Part shown: positions 13,577 through 21,654 of the stretch, piece after piece | Layout of the letters: each line of letters starts with the position of its first letter | How positions within the stretch are numbered: the first letter of the stretch is position 1 | NCBI GenBank assembly: GCA_030039715.1 | Contig: JASHVA010000048.1 | Span: 1 to 37,761 of the forward strand | Reading direction: 5' to 3' | DNA: 37,761 bases | From: Thermoplasmata archaeon | GTDB taxonomy: Archaea > Thermoplasmatota > Thermoplasmata > Lutacidiplasmatales > UBA184 | The notes under the pieces: model-generated | Told to the model about the DNA's origin: nothing | Databases searched by the model: none | What the model saw: only the letters and a program-made list of their open reading frames with translations | Made by a program: the position numbers and the translations under genes

Positions 13577-15472
13577 GTGCCGCCGACCGCGAAGGACCGG
13601 TTCACCTCGCTCGATACGCTCGCGCTGGTGCGGGAGCTTCGGGGATTCGGCCGGGCCTGGGTCGACAAGGCGTTTGACGTCACGACGGGCGGCTGGTCGC
13701 TCGCTCTTCGCTCGCCCGGTGAGGGCCGACGGGAGCTCCTCCTCGTGCCCGGGCGGTACGCTGCGCTGCTCCCCTCCGGGCTCGTCGAGCACGCCGGCGA
13801 ACTCTCCCCTCTCGCGAAGGAACTGCGGCGGGTCCTGGTCGGTGCCGGGCTCGAGAGCGCTTCCGAGCCCGGAGGAGAGCGGTACCTCGAGATCCGCTTC
13901 GGGCGACGGGACAACCCCGAAGCGATCGTGCTCGCGCTCGAGATGTTCGGGGAAGGCAACCTCCTGCTCGCCGAGGGCGGTCGGCTCGTGGCGGTGGCGC
14001 GCGCCCGCCGCTGGGCCCACCGCGTCGTGCGGGCCGGCGGAGAGTACGCGCGCCCCCCCGTCCGGACGGACCCGTGGTCGGTCGACCGGGCGACGCTCGG
14101 CGCCGAGCTCGCCCGCTCCCGCAGCGACCTCGCGAGCACGTTGGCGGCGCGGCTGTCGTTCGGTGGTCCGGTCGCCGAGGAGTTGGTGGTGCGCGCCGGC
14201 CTCGATGGGAGCGGGCCGTCCGCCGCCCAGCCGGCCGACGCCGTCGACCGGCTGTCCGCGGCCGTCGCGGAGCTTCTCGCCGAGGTCGGCGAAGCGCCGC
14301 GAGGATTTCTCTACGTCAAAGACGGAACGGCGATCGATGCCACTCCGTACCCGTCGCGACGCTGGGCCAGCGAGCACGCGACCGAAGAAGCTCGGCCGAC
14401 GTTCTCGGAGGCGGCGTTCGAGTACTTCCGGGCGCTCGTTCCCGCTCCCGCCAACGCCGCGGAGGCCGCCGCGACGCGGCAGCGGCAGAGTCTCGAACGG
14501 CTCCGGGAGCAACAGCGCGCCGCGGTGGGTACCCTGTCCGAATCGATCGACCGGGAGCGAGCGGCGGCCGAGGCGATTTACGCGAACTATCCCGCCGCCG
14601 AAGCGGCCCTCGAAGCCGCGCGCGCCGAAGCAGCGCACGTCGCCGACATCACGGTCACGCTCGGGGACGTTGAGGTCTCCCTGCAGATCGATCGGTCGCC
14701 GCGCGAGTCCGCCCAGGCGATCTACGACGAGGTGAAGCGGTTGCAGTCGAAGCTCGCGGGGGCCCGAACGGCGCTCGCGGAGACCGAGGCCAAGGTCGCC
14801 CGGCCTTCGACCGAGCCGGAGCCGGGCGCCCCCGCGGGGCTCGTCGCGCCGACCCGGCGGCGCGCGCCGCACTGGTTCGAGCGGTTCCGCTGGTTCGTCA
14901 GTTCGGAGGGCGTGGTCGTCATCGCGGGCCGCGACGCGGCATCGAACGACCTCGTTGTCCGGCGCAACCTCAAGGACGGGGACGTCTACGTGCATGCCGA
15001 CCTCCACGGCGCGGCGAGCGTCGTCGTGAAGCATCCTCCGCCGGGACGACCCCCGATCGGCGAGGCGACGCTCCGCGAAGCCGGCCAGTGGGCAGTCGTT
15101 TACTCGAAGGCGTGGCGCGCCGGTCTCGCCTCGGCGTCGGCGTTCTGGGTGACCCCCGAGCAGGTGTCGAAGTCGGGGGCGAGCGGAGAGTTCGTAGCGA
15201 AAGGGGCGTGGGCGATCCACGGCACGAAGCACGTGCTCCGGGACCTGCCGACCGAGATCGCACTCGGCACGATCGACTACGACGGAGAGACCCTGTGGAC
15301 CGCGGCGCCGCCGGCCGCGTTTCGGACCCGGGGGACCGTCCGGGCCGTGCTCCTGCCGGGCCCGGAGCGGGAGCGGGACGCCCTCGAGCGGGCGCTCGTC
15401 GGCGAGCTCGGCCTGAACCGAACGCGTCTCCAGTCGCTGCTCCCCGCGGGCGGACTCGCCCGCCGAGCGTAG
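13577..15472 (+). CDS. rqcH: RqcH/NEMF/Tae2 family ribosome quality-control protein (NFACT)
   Basis: Binds the 60S/50S subunit carrying a stalled peptidyl-tRNA and, in known members, recruits tRNA to add C-terminal tails to the nascent chain. The order is: NFACT-N (about 1-215, starting FTSLDTLALVRELRG), helix-hairpin and coiled-coil (about 290-400, rich in Glu/Arg/Ala), then NFACT-R (about 435-540) with DVYVHADLHGAASVVVKHPP and GEFVAKGAWAIHG. Where bacterial RqcH has a key Asp-Arg pair this protein seems to have Glu101-Arg102 (my alignment by eye). I chose the GTG at 13577 because homologues begin shortly before TSLD and a strong GGAGGAG precedes it; an in-frame ATG lies at 13541. The 3' end overlaps the convergent zinc-finger gene by 196 bases. 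Confidence 0.92.
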   Translation: MPPTAKDRFTSLDTLALVRELRGFGRAWVDKAFDVTTGGWSLALRSPGEGRRELLLVPGRYAALLPSGLVEHAGELSPLAKELRRVLVGAGLESASEPGGERYLEIRFGRRDNPEAIVLALEMFGEGNLLLAEGGRLVAVARARRWAHRVVRAGGEYARPPVRTDPWSVDRATLGAELARSRSDLASTLAARLSFGGPVAEELVVRAGLDGSGPSAAQPADAVDRLSAAVAELLAEVGEAPRGFLYVKDGTAIDATPYPSRRWASEHATEEARPTFSEAAFEYFRALVPAPANAAEAAATRQRQSLERLREQQRAAVGTLSESIDRERAAAEAIYANYPAAEAALEAARAEAAHVADITVTLGDVEVSLQIDRSPRESAQAIYDEVKRLQSKLAGARTALAETEAKVARPSTEPEPGAPAGLVAPTRRRAPHWFERFRWFVSSEGVVVIAGRDAASNDLVVRRNLKDGDVYVHADLHGAASVVVKHPPPGRPPIGEATLREAGQWAVVYSKAWRAGLASASAFWVTPEQVSKSGASGEFVAKGAWAIHGTKHVLRDLPTEIALGTIDYDGETLWTAAPPAAFRTRGTVRAVLLPGPERERDALERALVGELGLNRTRLQSLLPAGGLARRA

Positions 15473-16080
15473 ACCCGCTGCACCTCGTCGGCCGGGAACC
15501 GGTCGCCGGGTCGCTTCCACGTCCGGCCCCGGGCCCGAACCCCGACGACTTCCACCGAGCCGCCGTCCAGCGAAAGGACGTCGCCGACCCCGACCTCGCT
15601 GTCCGGCGGCGCCGACCACGGCGCCGACCGGGTCCGAGCGGCCTCGACGATCGAGACCGGGACGAGACGCGGGCCGTGCGGGGTCGCCCAGATCACGGAA
15701 AGCTCGTCCGAGACGGCCGCCCGCACGGTGGCGCCGGCCCGGTCGTCCAGGCGGCGGATCCGAAGCTCCCCCGACGCACCAGGAATGCCGGAGCCGACCT
15801 GGACGCGACGGTAGCGAGGAAGCCGGATCCGCTGGTGCGTCGAGCGTCCGCCCTCGGAGACGATCAAGGACACCTCCACCTCGCTCGGTGTCGCCTCGCG
15901 GAAAGGATGCGTCCCGCGGCACTCCTGGCACCGGGCGACGCCCGACCAGCCGCCGCCCGGAACCTGCCCCGAGCGGTCCCATCGAAGGATCCGATGGCTC
16001 GTGACCCGTCCGCAAGTTTCGCACGGAAGGCTCGCGACGCCGAGACGCGCTCGCGAGGAGTCCGGCGGCCGCTCCGGCAT
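15277..16080 (-). CDS. HVO_0476-family zinc-finger protein
   Basis: Archaeal protein with an N-terminal four-cysteine zinc finger: Cys20 and Cys23 (LPCETCGRVTSHR) with Cys51 and Cys54 (ARCQECRGTHPF), counted from the ATG at 16078-16080. The rest is beta-rich (SEVEVSLIVSEGG, GELRIRRLDDRAGATVRAAV, SEVGVGDVLSLDGGSVEVVGV) and ends near DEVQRVYARR. This arrangement matches the HVO_0476 family of unknown function, perhaps nucleic-acid or ribosome associated. The final about 55 residues are Arg/Ser-rich, lie opposite rqcH and may be only a read-through of stop-poor DNA. An upstream in-frame ATG at 16140 would add 20 residues without similarity to the fold. Divergent from ugd. Confidence 0.8.
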   Translation of the reverse strand: MPERPPDSSRARLGVASLPCETCGRVTSHRILRWDRSGQVPGGGWSGVARCQECRGTHPFREATPSEVEVSLIVSEGGRSTHQRIRLPRYRRVQVGSGIPGASGELRIRRLDDRAGATVRAAVSDELSVIWATPHGPRLVPVSIVEAARTRSAPWSAPPDSEVGVGDVLSLDGGSVEVVGVRARGRTWKRPGDRFPADEVQRVYARRASPPAGSSDWRRVRFRPSSPTSARSRASRSRSGPGRSTARTVPRVRNAAGGAAVHRVSPS

Positions 16081-16175
16081 CGTCCCACGCAGGTCCGCTC
16101 GCGGGGATGACAGTTCCGGCCCAACCTCCGGGTCCGGCAAGATTTGTATGCGTCGGCGACGCTGGGCCGGGGACG

Positions 16176-17636
16176 ATGGCTCCGCACGCCCACCCGTCCG
16201 ATCTCGGAACCGAGCACTCGGCAGGCCACGGCGGCCGGGGCGGGCGTGGGCGGACTGCCGGCCCCGTCGTGGGCATCGTGGGCGTAGGCTACATGGGGAT
16301 CGCGACGGGGCTCGCGTTCGCGCACCGGGGCCGCTCGGTCGTCGCCTATGATATCGATCGGGGCGTGCGGGCCGCGCTCCGAAAGGGCCGAAGTCCCTAC
16401 CGCGAGCCCGGCCTCGCCGAGCTCCTCGGCCGGGAAAGTCGTCGCGACCGCTTCCATATCGTCGACTCGCTGTCGGAGCTCGCCCGCCGAGCCGAGTGCA
16501 TCTTCCTGTGCGTGTCCACGCCCCCCGGGCCGGGCGGGCGCGTCGACTTGAGGCCGATCCGATCCGCGAGCCGGGCCCTCGGGGCGGCGCTGCGGGAGGT
16601 CCGCGGCTTTCGCACCGTCGTGGTGAAGAGCACGGTCGTACCCGGGACGACCGACGAGGTGATCGCGCCGATATTGCGCCGGACGAGCGGGCGGAGCGCG
16701 AGGACGCTCGGCGTCGCCGTGAACCCGGAGTTCCTCTCCGAGGGCCGAATGGTCCGGGATGCGACCCACCCGGCCCGGATCGTCCTCGGGGCTTCGGGGG
16801 CCCGTGCCGCCCGAGCGGTGCGTCGGGCGTACGCAGGGTTTTCGGCTCCGATCGTCGCGCTCTCCCCGACGGAAGCGGAGCTCGTGAAACACGGTTCGAA
16901 CGCCTTCTTGGCGCTCAAGGTATCGTACGCGAACGAGCTCTCCCGATGGACCGAGCGTCTCGGCGGGGACGTCGACCGCGTGGCGGAGGCCGTCGGCGCC
17001 GACCCACGCATCGGACCGGAGTTCCTGCGCGCGGGCCCGGGTTTCGGCGGCAGCTGCTTCGACAAGGACCTCCGCGCCTTCCGGCGCCGGGCGCAAGAGC
17101 TCGGCCTCGGGTCCCGCATCGCGGACGCCGCCCTCGGGATCAATGACGATCAGACTCGCCACGCGGTGGAGCTGGTGCAGCGCGCCGGAGGCCCGTTGCG
17201 GGGGCGCGAGGTCGCGGTGCTTGGGCTCGCGTTCAAGGCGGGCACGGACGATGTCCGGGAGTCCCGCGCATTCCCGATCGTCGAGGCGCTCCTCGCCGCC
17301 GGGGCGCGCGTCCGAGTTCACGACCCGAGCGCCCTCGCGAACTTCCGGCGGGAGTGGGCTCGCCGGTCTCCGAGACAGTCGGCTCGGCTCCGGTTCGTCC
17401 GTACGGCCGAGGCGGCCGTGACGGGAGCGGACCTGGCCGTGCTGCAGACCGACTGGCCGGAATACCTGCGCTGGCCTTCGGCCTGGTCCCGCCGGATGCG
17501 CCGGCCGCGTCTGGTCGACCTGCGGCGCCGCGTTCCCGCACCGGTCGCGCGGCGCGCCGGGCTCGAAGTCTTCGCCTTGGGTCGGGGGGCTTCCGGCCCG
17601 ACCCCCGCACCCCGCGGTCGCCGGAGGCGAGCGTGA
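16176..17636 (+). CDS. ugd: UDP-glucose 6-dehydrogenase family nucleotide-sugar dehydrogenase
   Basis: NAD-dependent two-step oxidation of the C6 hydroxyl of a UDP-sugar, most likely UDP-glucose to UDP-glucuronate. The 486-residue product has the Rossmann start GIVGVGYMGIATGLAFA (33-49), VSTPPGPGG (113-121), KSTVVPGTT (151-159), NPEFLSEGRMVRD (183-195), the lysine region ELVKHGSNAFLALK and the catalytic cysteine Cys294 in GPGFGGSCFDKD. The third domain follows (VAVLGLAFKAGTDDVRES). UDP-N-acetylmannosamine dehydrogenase is an alternative, but the adjacent galU favours UDP-glucose. I start at the ATG at 16176; the in-frame ATG at 16107 would overlap the predicted promoter. The stop TGA overlaps the galU GTG, so the two are translationally coupled. 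First gene of the sugar island. Confidence 0.9.
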   Translation: MAPHAHPSDLGTEHSAGHGGRGGRGRTAGPVVGIVGVGYMGIATGLAFAHRGRSVVAYDIDRGVRAALRKGRSPYREPGLAELLGRESRRDRFHIVDSLSELARRAECIFLCVSTPPGPGGRVDLRPIRSASRALGAALREVRGFRTVVVKSTVVPGTTDEVIAPILRRTSGRSARTLGVAVNPEFLSEGRMVRDATHPARIVLGASGARAARAVRRAYAGFSAPIVALSPTEAELVKHGSNAFLALKVSYANELSRWTERLGGDVDRVAEAVGADPRIGPEFLRAGPGFGGSCFDKDLRAFRRRAQELGLGSRIADAALGINDDQTRHAVELVQRAGGPLRGREVAVLGLAFKAGTDDVRESRAFPIVEALLAAGARVRVHDPSALANFRREWARRSPRQSARLRFVRTAEAAVTGADLAVLQTDWPEYLRWPSAWSRRMRRPRLVDLRRRVPAPVARRAGLEVFALGRGASGPTPAPRGRRRRA

Positions 17637-18553
17637 AGGTCGTCATCCCGGCGGCCGGGCTCGGCACGCGCTTCCTCCCGGCGACCAAGAGCCAGCCGAA
17701 GGAGATGCTGCCGATCCTCGACCGGCCGGTGATCCAGTACGTCGTCGAGGAGGCGGTCGCCGCGGGCGCCGACGACATCCTGATCGTGACCGGGAGGGGG
17801 AAGCGCGCGCTCGAAGATCACTTCGATTTCTCTCCCGAGCTCGAAGCGAACGCGCGCTACCCCGAGCTCGATCGACTCGCGGAGCTCGTGCGGAGGGCGC
17901 GCATCCACTTCGTCCGGCAACGCGAACCTCGTGGCCTCGGGGACGCGATCGGTCTCGCCCGGCACCACACCGGCTCCGAGCCGTTCGGCGTTCTGCTCGG
18001 GGACACCATCAACGTCGCGGATCCGCCGCTCCTGCGCCAGCTATGGGACCGCTACTCTTCGCTCCACCACACCGTGCTCGCGGTCGAGCCCGTCCCGGAG
18101 GCGAAGGTGCGCGACTACGGGATCGTCGAAGGGGAGGAGGTCTCGCCGGGGCTCTACCGGTGCCGGCGGCTGCTCGAAAAGCCGGACCCCGGCGCGACGA
18201 AGAGCCGCCTCGCGTTGACCGGAGCGTACGTCTTCACTCCCTCGATCTACGACGCGATCGACCGGACCCCGCCCGGGCTCCGGGGAGAGATTCAGATCAC
18301 CGACTCCCTCGCGCTGCTCGCGGAGTCGGAGCCGGTCTACGCGACGACCTTCCGAGGCGAGCGGTTCGACATCGGTAACCGGGAGCTCTGGCTGAACGCC
18401 AACCTCGAGTTCGCGTTCCGGGATCCGGCCTATCGCGACGCACTGCGACTCGCCATGGAGCGGCTGCTCTCCCGGCCGGCGGCGCTTCCGCGCAAGTCGA
18501 GTCCCCGGCGGGGGGTTCGTCGTCGACCTCGGACGGAGCATCATGAACACTGA
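17633..18553 (+). CDS. galU: UTP--glucose-1-phosphate uridylyltransferase
   Basis: Makes UDP-glucose from glucose-1-phosphate and UTP. The 306-residue protein starts VKVVIPAAGLGTRFLPATKS, the signature nucleotide-binding loop of GalU, followed by KEMLPILDRPVIQYVVEEAV. GVLLGDTI supplies the metal-binding aspartate, and LTGAYVFTPSIYDAI with RGEIQITD is typical of the sugar-binding half. This is GalU rather than RmlA by motif. Start is GTG at 17633-17635, chosen because VKVVIPAAG is the conserved first strand; a GGAGG at 17623-17627 precedes it and it overlaps the ugd stop. Its product is the substrate of ugd. It ends 11 bases inside the next gene. The C-terminal about 20 residues are basic and variable. 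Confidence 0.93.
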   Translation: MKVVIPAAGLGTRFLPATKSQPKEMLPILDRPVIQYVVEEAVAAGADDILIVTGRGKRALEDHFDFSPELEANARYPELDRLAELVRRARIHFVRQREPRGLGDAIGLARHHTGSEPFGVLLGDTINVADPPLLRQLWDRYSSLHHTVLAVEPVPEAKVRDYGIVEGEEVSPGLYRCRRLLEKPDPGATKSRLALTGAYVFTPSIYDAIDRTPPGLRGEIQITDSLALLAESEPVYATTFRGERFDIGNRELWLNANLEFAFRDPAYRDALRLAMERLLSRPAALPRKSSPRRGVRRRPRTEHHEH

Positions 18554-19316
18554 GTCCCCCTCCCGGCGCCGTGCCTTGGTCACGGGCGGGAGCGGGGACC
18601 TCGGTCGCGAGATCGCCCGTCAGCTGATCGCGAGCGGCACCGACGTGGCCACGAGCTCGCGGCATTCGGAGGCCCCGGGCGTCGGCGAGCGCTGGCACCT
18701 GAACTGCGACCTCGCCGAGGCGAGCGGGGCCGGTCGGCTGGTCGACGAAGTGCGGGGGAAATGGGGAGGGCTCGAGGTGCTCGTCAACAACGCGGGCGTG
18801 GCCCCCGGGGCGATCACCCCCATGGTCCACGAGACCGACGACGCGATCGAGCGGGTCGTCGCGACGAACGTGCTCGGACCGCTCTACCTGCTCCGCGGCC
18901 TGTTGCCCCTTCTGCGCCAGGCACCCGGGGGCGGGGTCGTCGTCAACATCGCCTCCCGGGCCGGCCTCGCCCCGATCCCCGGGCTCGTCGCGTACTCCGC
19001 GAGCAAGTCGGCGCTCGTGTCCCTGACTTTGGCCATCGCCAAGGAGGAGTCGGACGGGAAGGTCTACCTCGCCGCGCTCTGCCCGGGCGGCATCGCCACC
19101 GAACTGCGGGCGAGCCTCTTCGGGCGGGACGACGCCGCGCAGCAGCTGCCGGTCGGTCGGGTCGCGTCGCTCGTCGGGGAGATCGCGCTCCACCGGACGG
19201 CCGACGGTCGACCCGTTCGGAGCGGCGGCGCGGTCCTCGTGACCCGGGCGACCGGCGTGCAGGTGCTCGACTGGAGGACCGACGAACGCGGGGTCGAGAC
19301 CTTGAGCTGGCGCTGA
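18543..19316 (+). CDS. short-chain dehydrogenase/reductase (SDR)
   Basis: Classical SDR of 257 residues. The cofactor loop is TGGSGDLG (14-21), followed by CDLAE, NNAG (82-85), the catalytic Ser138 in NIASRAG, and Tyr151-x-x-x-Lys155 in YSASK. LCPGGIATEL matches the usual post-active-site loop. Basic residues after strand 2 (SSRHSE) suggest NADP(H), so a reductase role is likely. The gene starts inside the end of galU (11-base overlap), so it belongs to the ugd-galU operon. I infer reduction of a keto-sugar nucleotide made by its neighbours, but a general oxoacyl-type reductase cannot be excluded. ATG at 18543 begins just before the conserved RRALVTGGSG. Confidence 0.85.
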   Translation: MNTESPSRRRALVTGGSGDLGREIARQLIASGTDVATSSRHSEAPGVGERWHLNCDLAEASGAGRLVDEVRGKWGGLEVLVNNAGVAPGAITPMVHETDDAIERVVATNVLGPLYLLRGLLPLLRQAPGGGVVVNIASRAGLAPIPGLVAYSASKSALVSLTLAIAKEESDGKVYLAALCPGGIATELRASLFGRDDAAQQLPVGRVASLVGEIALHRTADGRPVRSGGAVLVTRATGVQVLDWRTDERGVETLSWR

Positions 19317-19358
19317 CGCGCCAAGCGCTAAGACCGAGCGAGCGTCCGGGCCCTCCCG

Positions 19359-20624
19359 ATGTCGGCGAGCGAACGGCGGACGCCGTGCCGGGGGTGCGGG
19401 TCGTCGGACGGCGTCCGGGCGTTCCTGGACCTCGGTGTCCAGCCGCTCGGCAATGCCTTCCTTCCCCCGACCGAGGTGGCCGGCGAACCGTCGTTTCCGC
19501 TGGAGATCGGCGTCTGCGGGCGCTGCCACCTCGTCCAGATCGTCGAGCCCGCTCCGGCGGAGGCGACGAACCGGGTCTATCGGAACTACTCGTACGTCCC
19601 GACCGGTGAGACGCTCGCGCGCCACTACCGCTCGCTCGCCTCCGACATCGTAGAGGTCGTCCGTCCCCGCGCGGGCGCCCACTTCCTCGACATCGGCAGC
19701 AACGACGGACTGTTGCTGCGGTCGATCCGCGAGCGCCGGCCCGAGGCCGAGCTCCTCGGCGTCGAGCCTTCGACGCGGATCGCCGCGATCGCGCGGGAGA
19801 AGGGGATTCCGACGATCGGGGGATTCTTCGACGCCCCGACCGCCGAGGAGGTCCGACGACGTCTCGGGACGGTCGACGTCGCCAGCGCGACCCAGGTGCT
19901 CCAACACATCCGCGAGCCCGTGGCGCTCTTGCGATCGGTCCACGACATCCTGGCCCCGGACGGGGTCCTCGTGCTCGAGGGCCGGGCCTACTTTCCCGAC
20001 GTGGCGGCGAAGGTGGCGTTCGACACCTTCTACCACGAACTCCTCTATGCGTTCACGCTCCACTCGCTCGAGCCGCTCCTCGCCCAGGCCGGATTCGTCG
20101 TCTTCCACGCCGAGCATCAGGACGTGTACGGCGGCTCCCTCCGGGTCTTCGCCCAGCGCCGGGAGTCCGGTACGCGGGAGGTCTCGCCATCGGTCGACAC
20201 GATCCGCTCGGGCGAGCGAGCGGCCGGCGTGACCGGATTCGAAGCGTACGCCGAGTTCGCCCGCCGCGTTGCCGAGGTCCGTCGAAAGCTCCTCGCGACG
20301 GTGCGCGAACTCGCCGCGGCGGGCGGCACGTTCGCGGGCTACGGCGCCCCGTCCACCGGGACCACGCTCCTGAGCTACTGCGGCCTCGGCACCGAGACCC
20401 TCGCCTACATCGTCGACGACAACCCCCTCAAGCAGGGTCTCGTCACTCCCGGCACGCACGTTCCGATCGTGCCGTCGTCGGCGCTCACCGAACGACCGAC
20501 GGATTACGTGCTCGTCCTCGCCTGGCGACTGCGCGAAGAGATCGTCGGGCGGCTCGCGCCGCGACGGGGGAAGACGATTAAGGGGATCGTCGTCCCGTTG
20601 CCCACACCCGAGCTCGTGCGGTAA
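19359..20624 (+). CDS. sugar C-methyltransferase (Zn-binding, NovU/TylC3/TcaB9-like)
   Basis: SAM-dependent enzyme family that methylates a carbon next to the keto group of a nucleotide-linked sugar. The 421-residue product has the full three-domain order: an N-terminal zinc site (Cys10, Cys13, Cys53, Cys56), a SAM domain with DIGSNDG (111-117), and the C-terminal Rossmann-like domain (from about 330, GYGAPSTGTTLLSY). The active-site region conserves Tyr77, His183 and Tyr225-His226-Glu227. The last residue of the usual YHEH motif is Leu228 (YHELLY), at a position proposed to take part in catalysis in TcaB9. It is 42 bases after the SDR, so the same transcript or a weak own promoter is possible. 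Substrate is unknown; context suggests a UDP-linked keto-sugar. Confidence 0.87.
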   Translation: MSASERRTPCRGCGSSDGVRAFLDLGVQPLGNAFLPPTEVAGEPSFPLEIGVCGRCHLVQIVEPAPAEATNRVYRNYSYVPTGETLARHYRSLASDIVEVVRPRAGAHFLDIGSNDGLLLRSIRERRPEAELLGVEPSTRIAAIAREKGIPTIGGFFDAPTAEEVRRRLGTVDVASATQVLQHIREPVALLRSVHDILAPDGVLVLEGRAYFPDVAAKVAFDTFYHELLYAFTLHSLEPLLAQAGFVVFHAEHQDVYGGSLRVFAQRRESGTREVSPSVDTIRSGERAAGVTGFEAYAEFARRVAEVRRKLLATVRELAAAGGTFAGYGAPSTGTTLLSYCGLGTETLAYIVDDNPLKQGLVTPGTHVPIVPSSALTERPTDYVLVLAWRLREEIVGRLAPRRGKTIKGIVVPLPTPELVR

Positions 20625-20640
20625 GGGCGGGAGTACTGGA

Positions 20641-21654
20641 ATGAGGGTGGCGGTCACCGGAGCGGGCGGCTTCATCGGCAGTCATCTCGTCGACGCCCTC
20701 CTCGGCCGAGGCGACACCGTACTGGCGCTCGACATCGGGCGACGGCTGCCCTCGAACCTCGCCGAGGCGGCCACGCGCCCGGGGTTCACGTACGCGCGCT
20801 GCGATGTGACGCGGGAGAGCTCCGTGCGCCGTGCCTTTACCGGCCCCCCCGATGCGGTCGTCCATGCCGCCGCGACGGTCGGGGTCGAGGCGTACCTCCG
20901 GACCCCCATGGAGACGATCGAGTCGAGCGTGATCGGCACGCGGACGGTGCTCCGGGCCACGATGGCCCCGGGCGTACGTTTCCTCTACCTCTCTTCCAGT
21001 GAGGTGTTCGGCCGGAATCCGGCGGTCCCCTGGTCCGAGACGTCCGACCGGGTCCTCGGGGATCCCTCGCTGCATCGGTGGAGCTACAGCACGAGCAAGG
21101 GCCTCTGCGAGCACCTCGTGAACGCGGCGCACGCCGAGCACGGCGTGCCGACCGTGATCGCCCGTCCGTTCAACGTCTACGGGGGTCGGCAACGGCCGGC
21201 GTTCGTCGTGCCGATCACGATCCAGCGCGTGCTGAACGGGCTTCCGCCGGTCATCTACGGAGACGGTCGGCAGACGCGCTGCTTCACCTTCGTCGGCGAT
21301 CTCGTCGACGGGTTGCTGCGCTGCCTGGATCGCGATGCCGCGGTCGGCGAGTCGTTCAACCTCGGGAACCCGAAGGAGCGGACGATCGTCGAGGCGATCC
21401 AGCGGATCCTCGAAGCGTGCGGGAGCTCGCTCGCCCCGACGCACGAGGACCCGCACGCGACGTTCGGGGCGGGGTTCGACGAAATCCCGCGCCGCGTGCC
21501 GGAGGTCGCCAAGGCCGCGCGGCTCCTCGGATGGACGCCGACGACCGAGCTGCCCGAGGGCCTCGCTTCGACCGTCGCCTGGGCGCGCGCGCACCCCGAG
21601 TGGGTCCGGATCCGCCGCCGACGCTCGAAACCCGCGTCGGCGACTCCGCCCTAA
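20641..21654 (+). CDS. NAD-dependent nucleotide-sugar epimerase/decarboxylase (extended SDR)
   Basis: 337-residue extended SDR. The NAD site is TGAGGFIG (6-13) and the active site has Ser119/Ser120-Glu121 (LSSSEVFG) with Tyr149-x-x-x-Lys153 (YSTSK). RPFNVYGGRQRP is the substrate loop. The Ser-Glu pair and the later RRVPEVAKAARLLGW resemble UDP-glucuronate decarboxylases (UXS and the ArnA C-terminal domain), where Glu and an Arg assist decarboxylation. With ugd four genes upstream, UDP-glucuronate is a plausible substrate, giving UDP-xylose or UDP-4-keto-pentose; a 4-epimerase or 4,6-dehydratase is the alternative. It lies 16 bases after the C-methyltransferase, in the same operon. The stop overlaps the next, convergent gene by 4 bases. 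Confidence 0.85.
   Translation: MRVAVTGAGGFIGSHLVDALLGRGDTVLALDIGRRLPSNLAEAATRPGFTYARCDVTRESSVRRAFTGPPDAVVHAAATVGVEAYLRTPMETIESSVIGTRTVLRATMAPGVRFLYLSSSEVFGRNPAVPWSETSDRVLGDPSLHRWSYSTSKGLCEHLVNAAHAEHGVPTVIARPFNVYGGRQRPAFVVPITIQRVLNGLPPVIYGDGRQTRCFTFVGDLVDGLLRCLDRDAAVGESFNLGNPKERTIVEAIQRILEACGSSLAPTHEDPHATFGAGFDEIPRRVPEVAKAARLLGWTPTTELPEGLASTVAWARAHPEWVRIRRRRSKPASATPP

Noticed and set aside
16107..16175. Extended ugd start at the ATG at 16107
   Set aside because: It would add 23 residues unlike the family start and run through the likely divergent promoter; ATG 16176 is closer to the Rossmann start.
12422..16276. 1284-codon open frame on the minus strand across acyl-CoA dehydrogenase, rqcH and the zinc-finger gene
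   Set aside because: It is the opposite or shifted frame of three recognised genes. The translation is Arg/Gly/Pro-rich without domains; long open frames are expected where stop codons are rare in GC-rich DNA.
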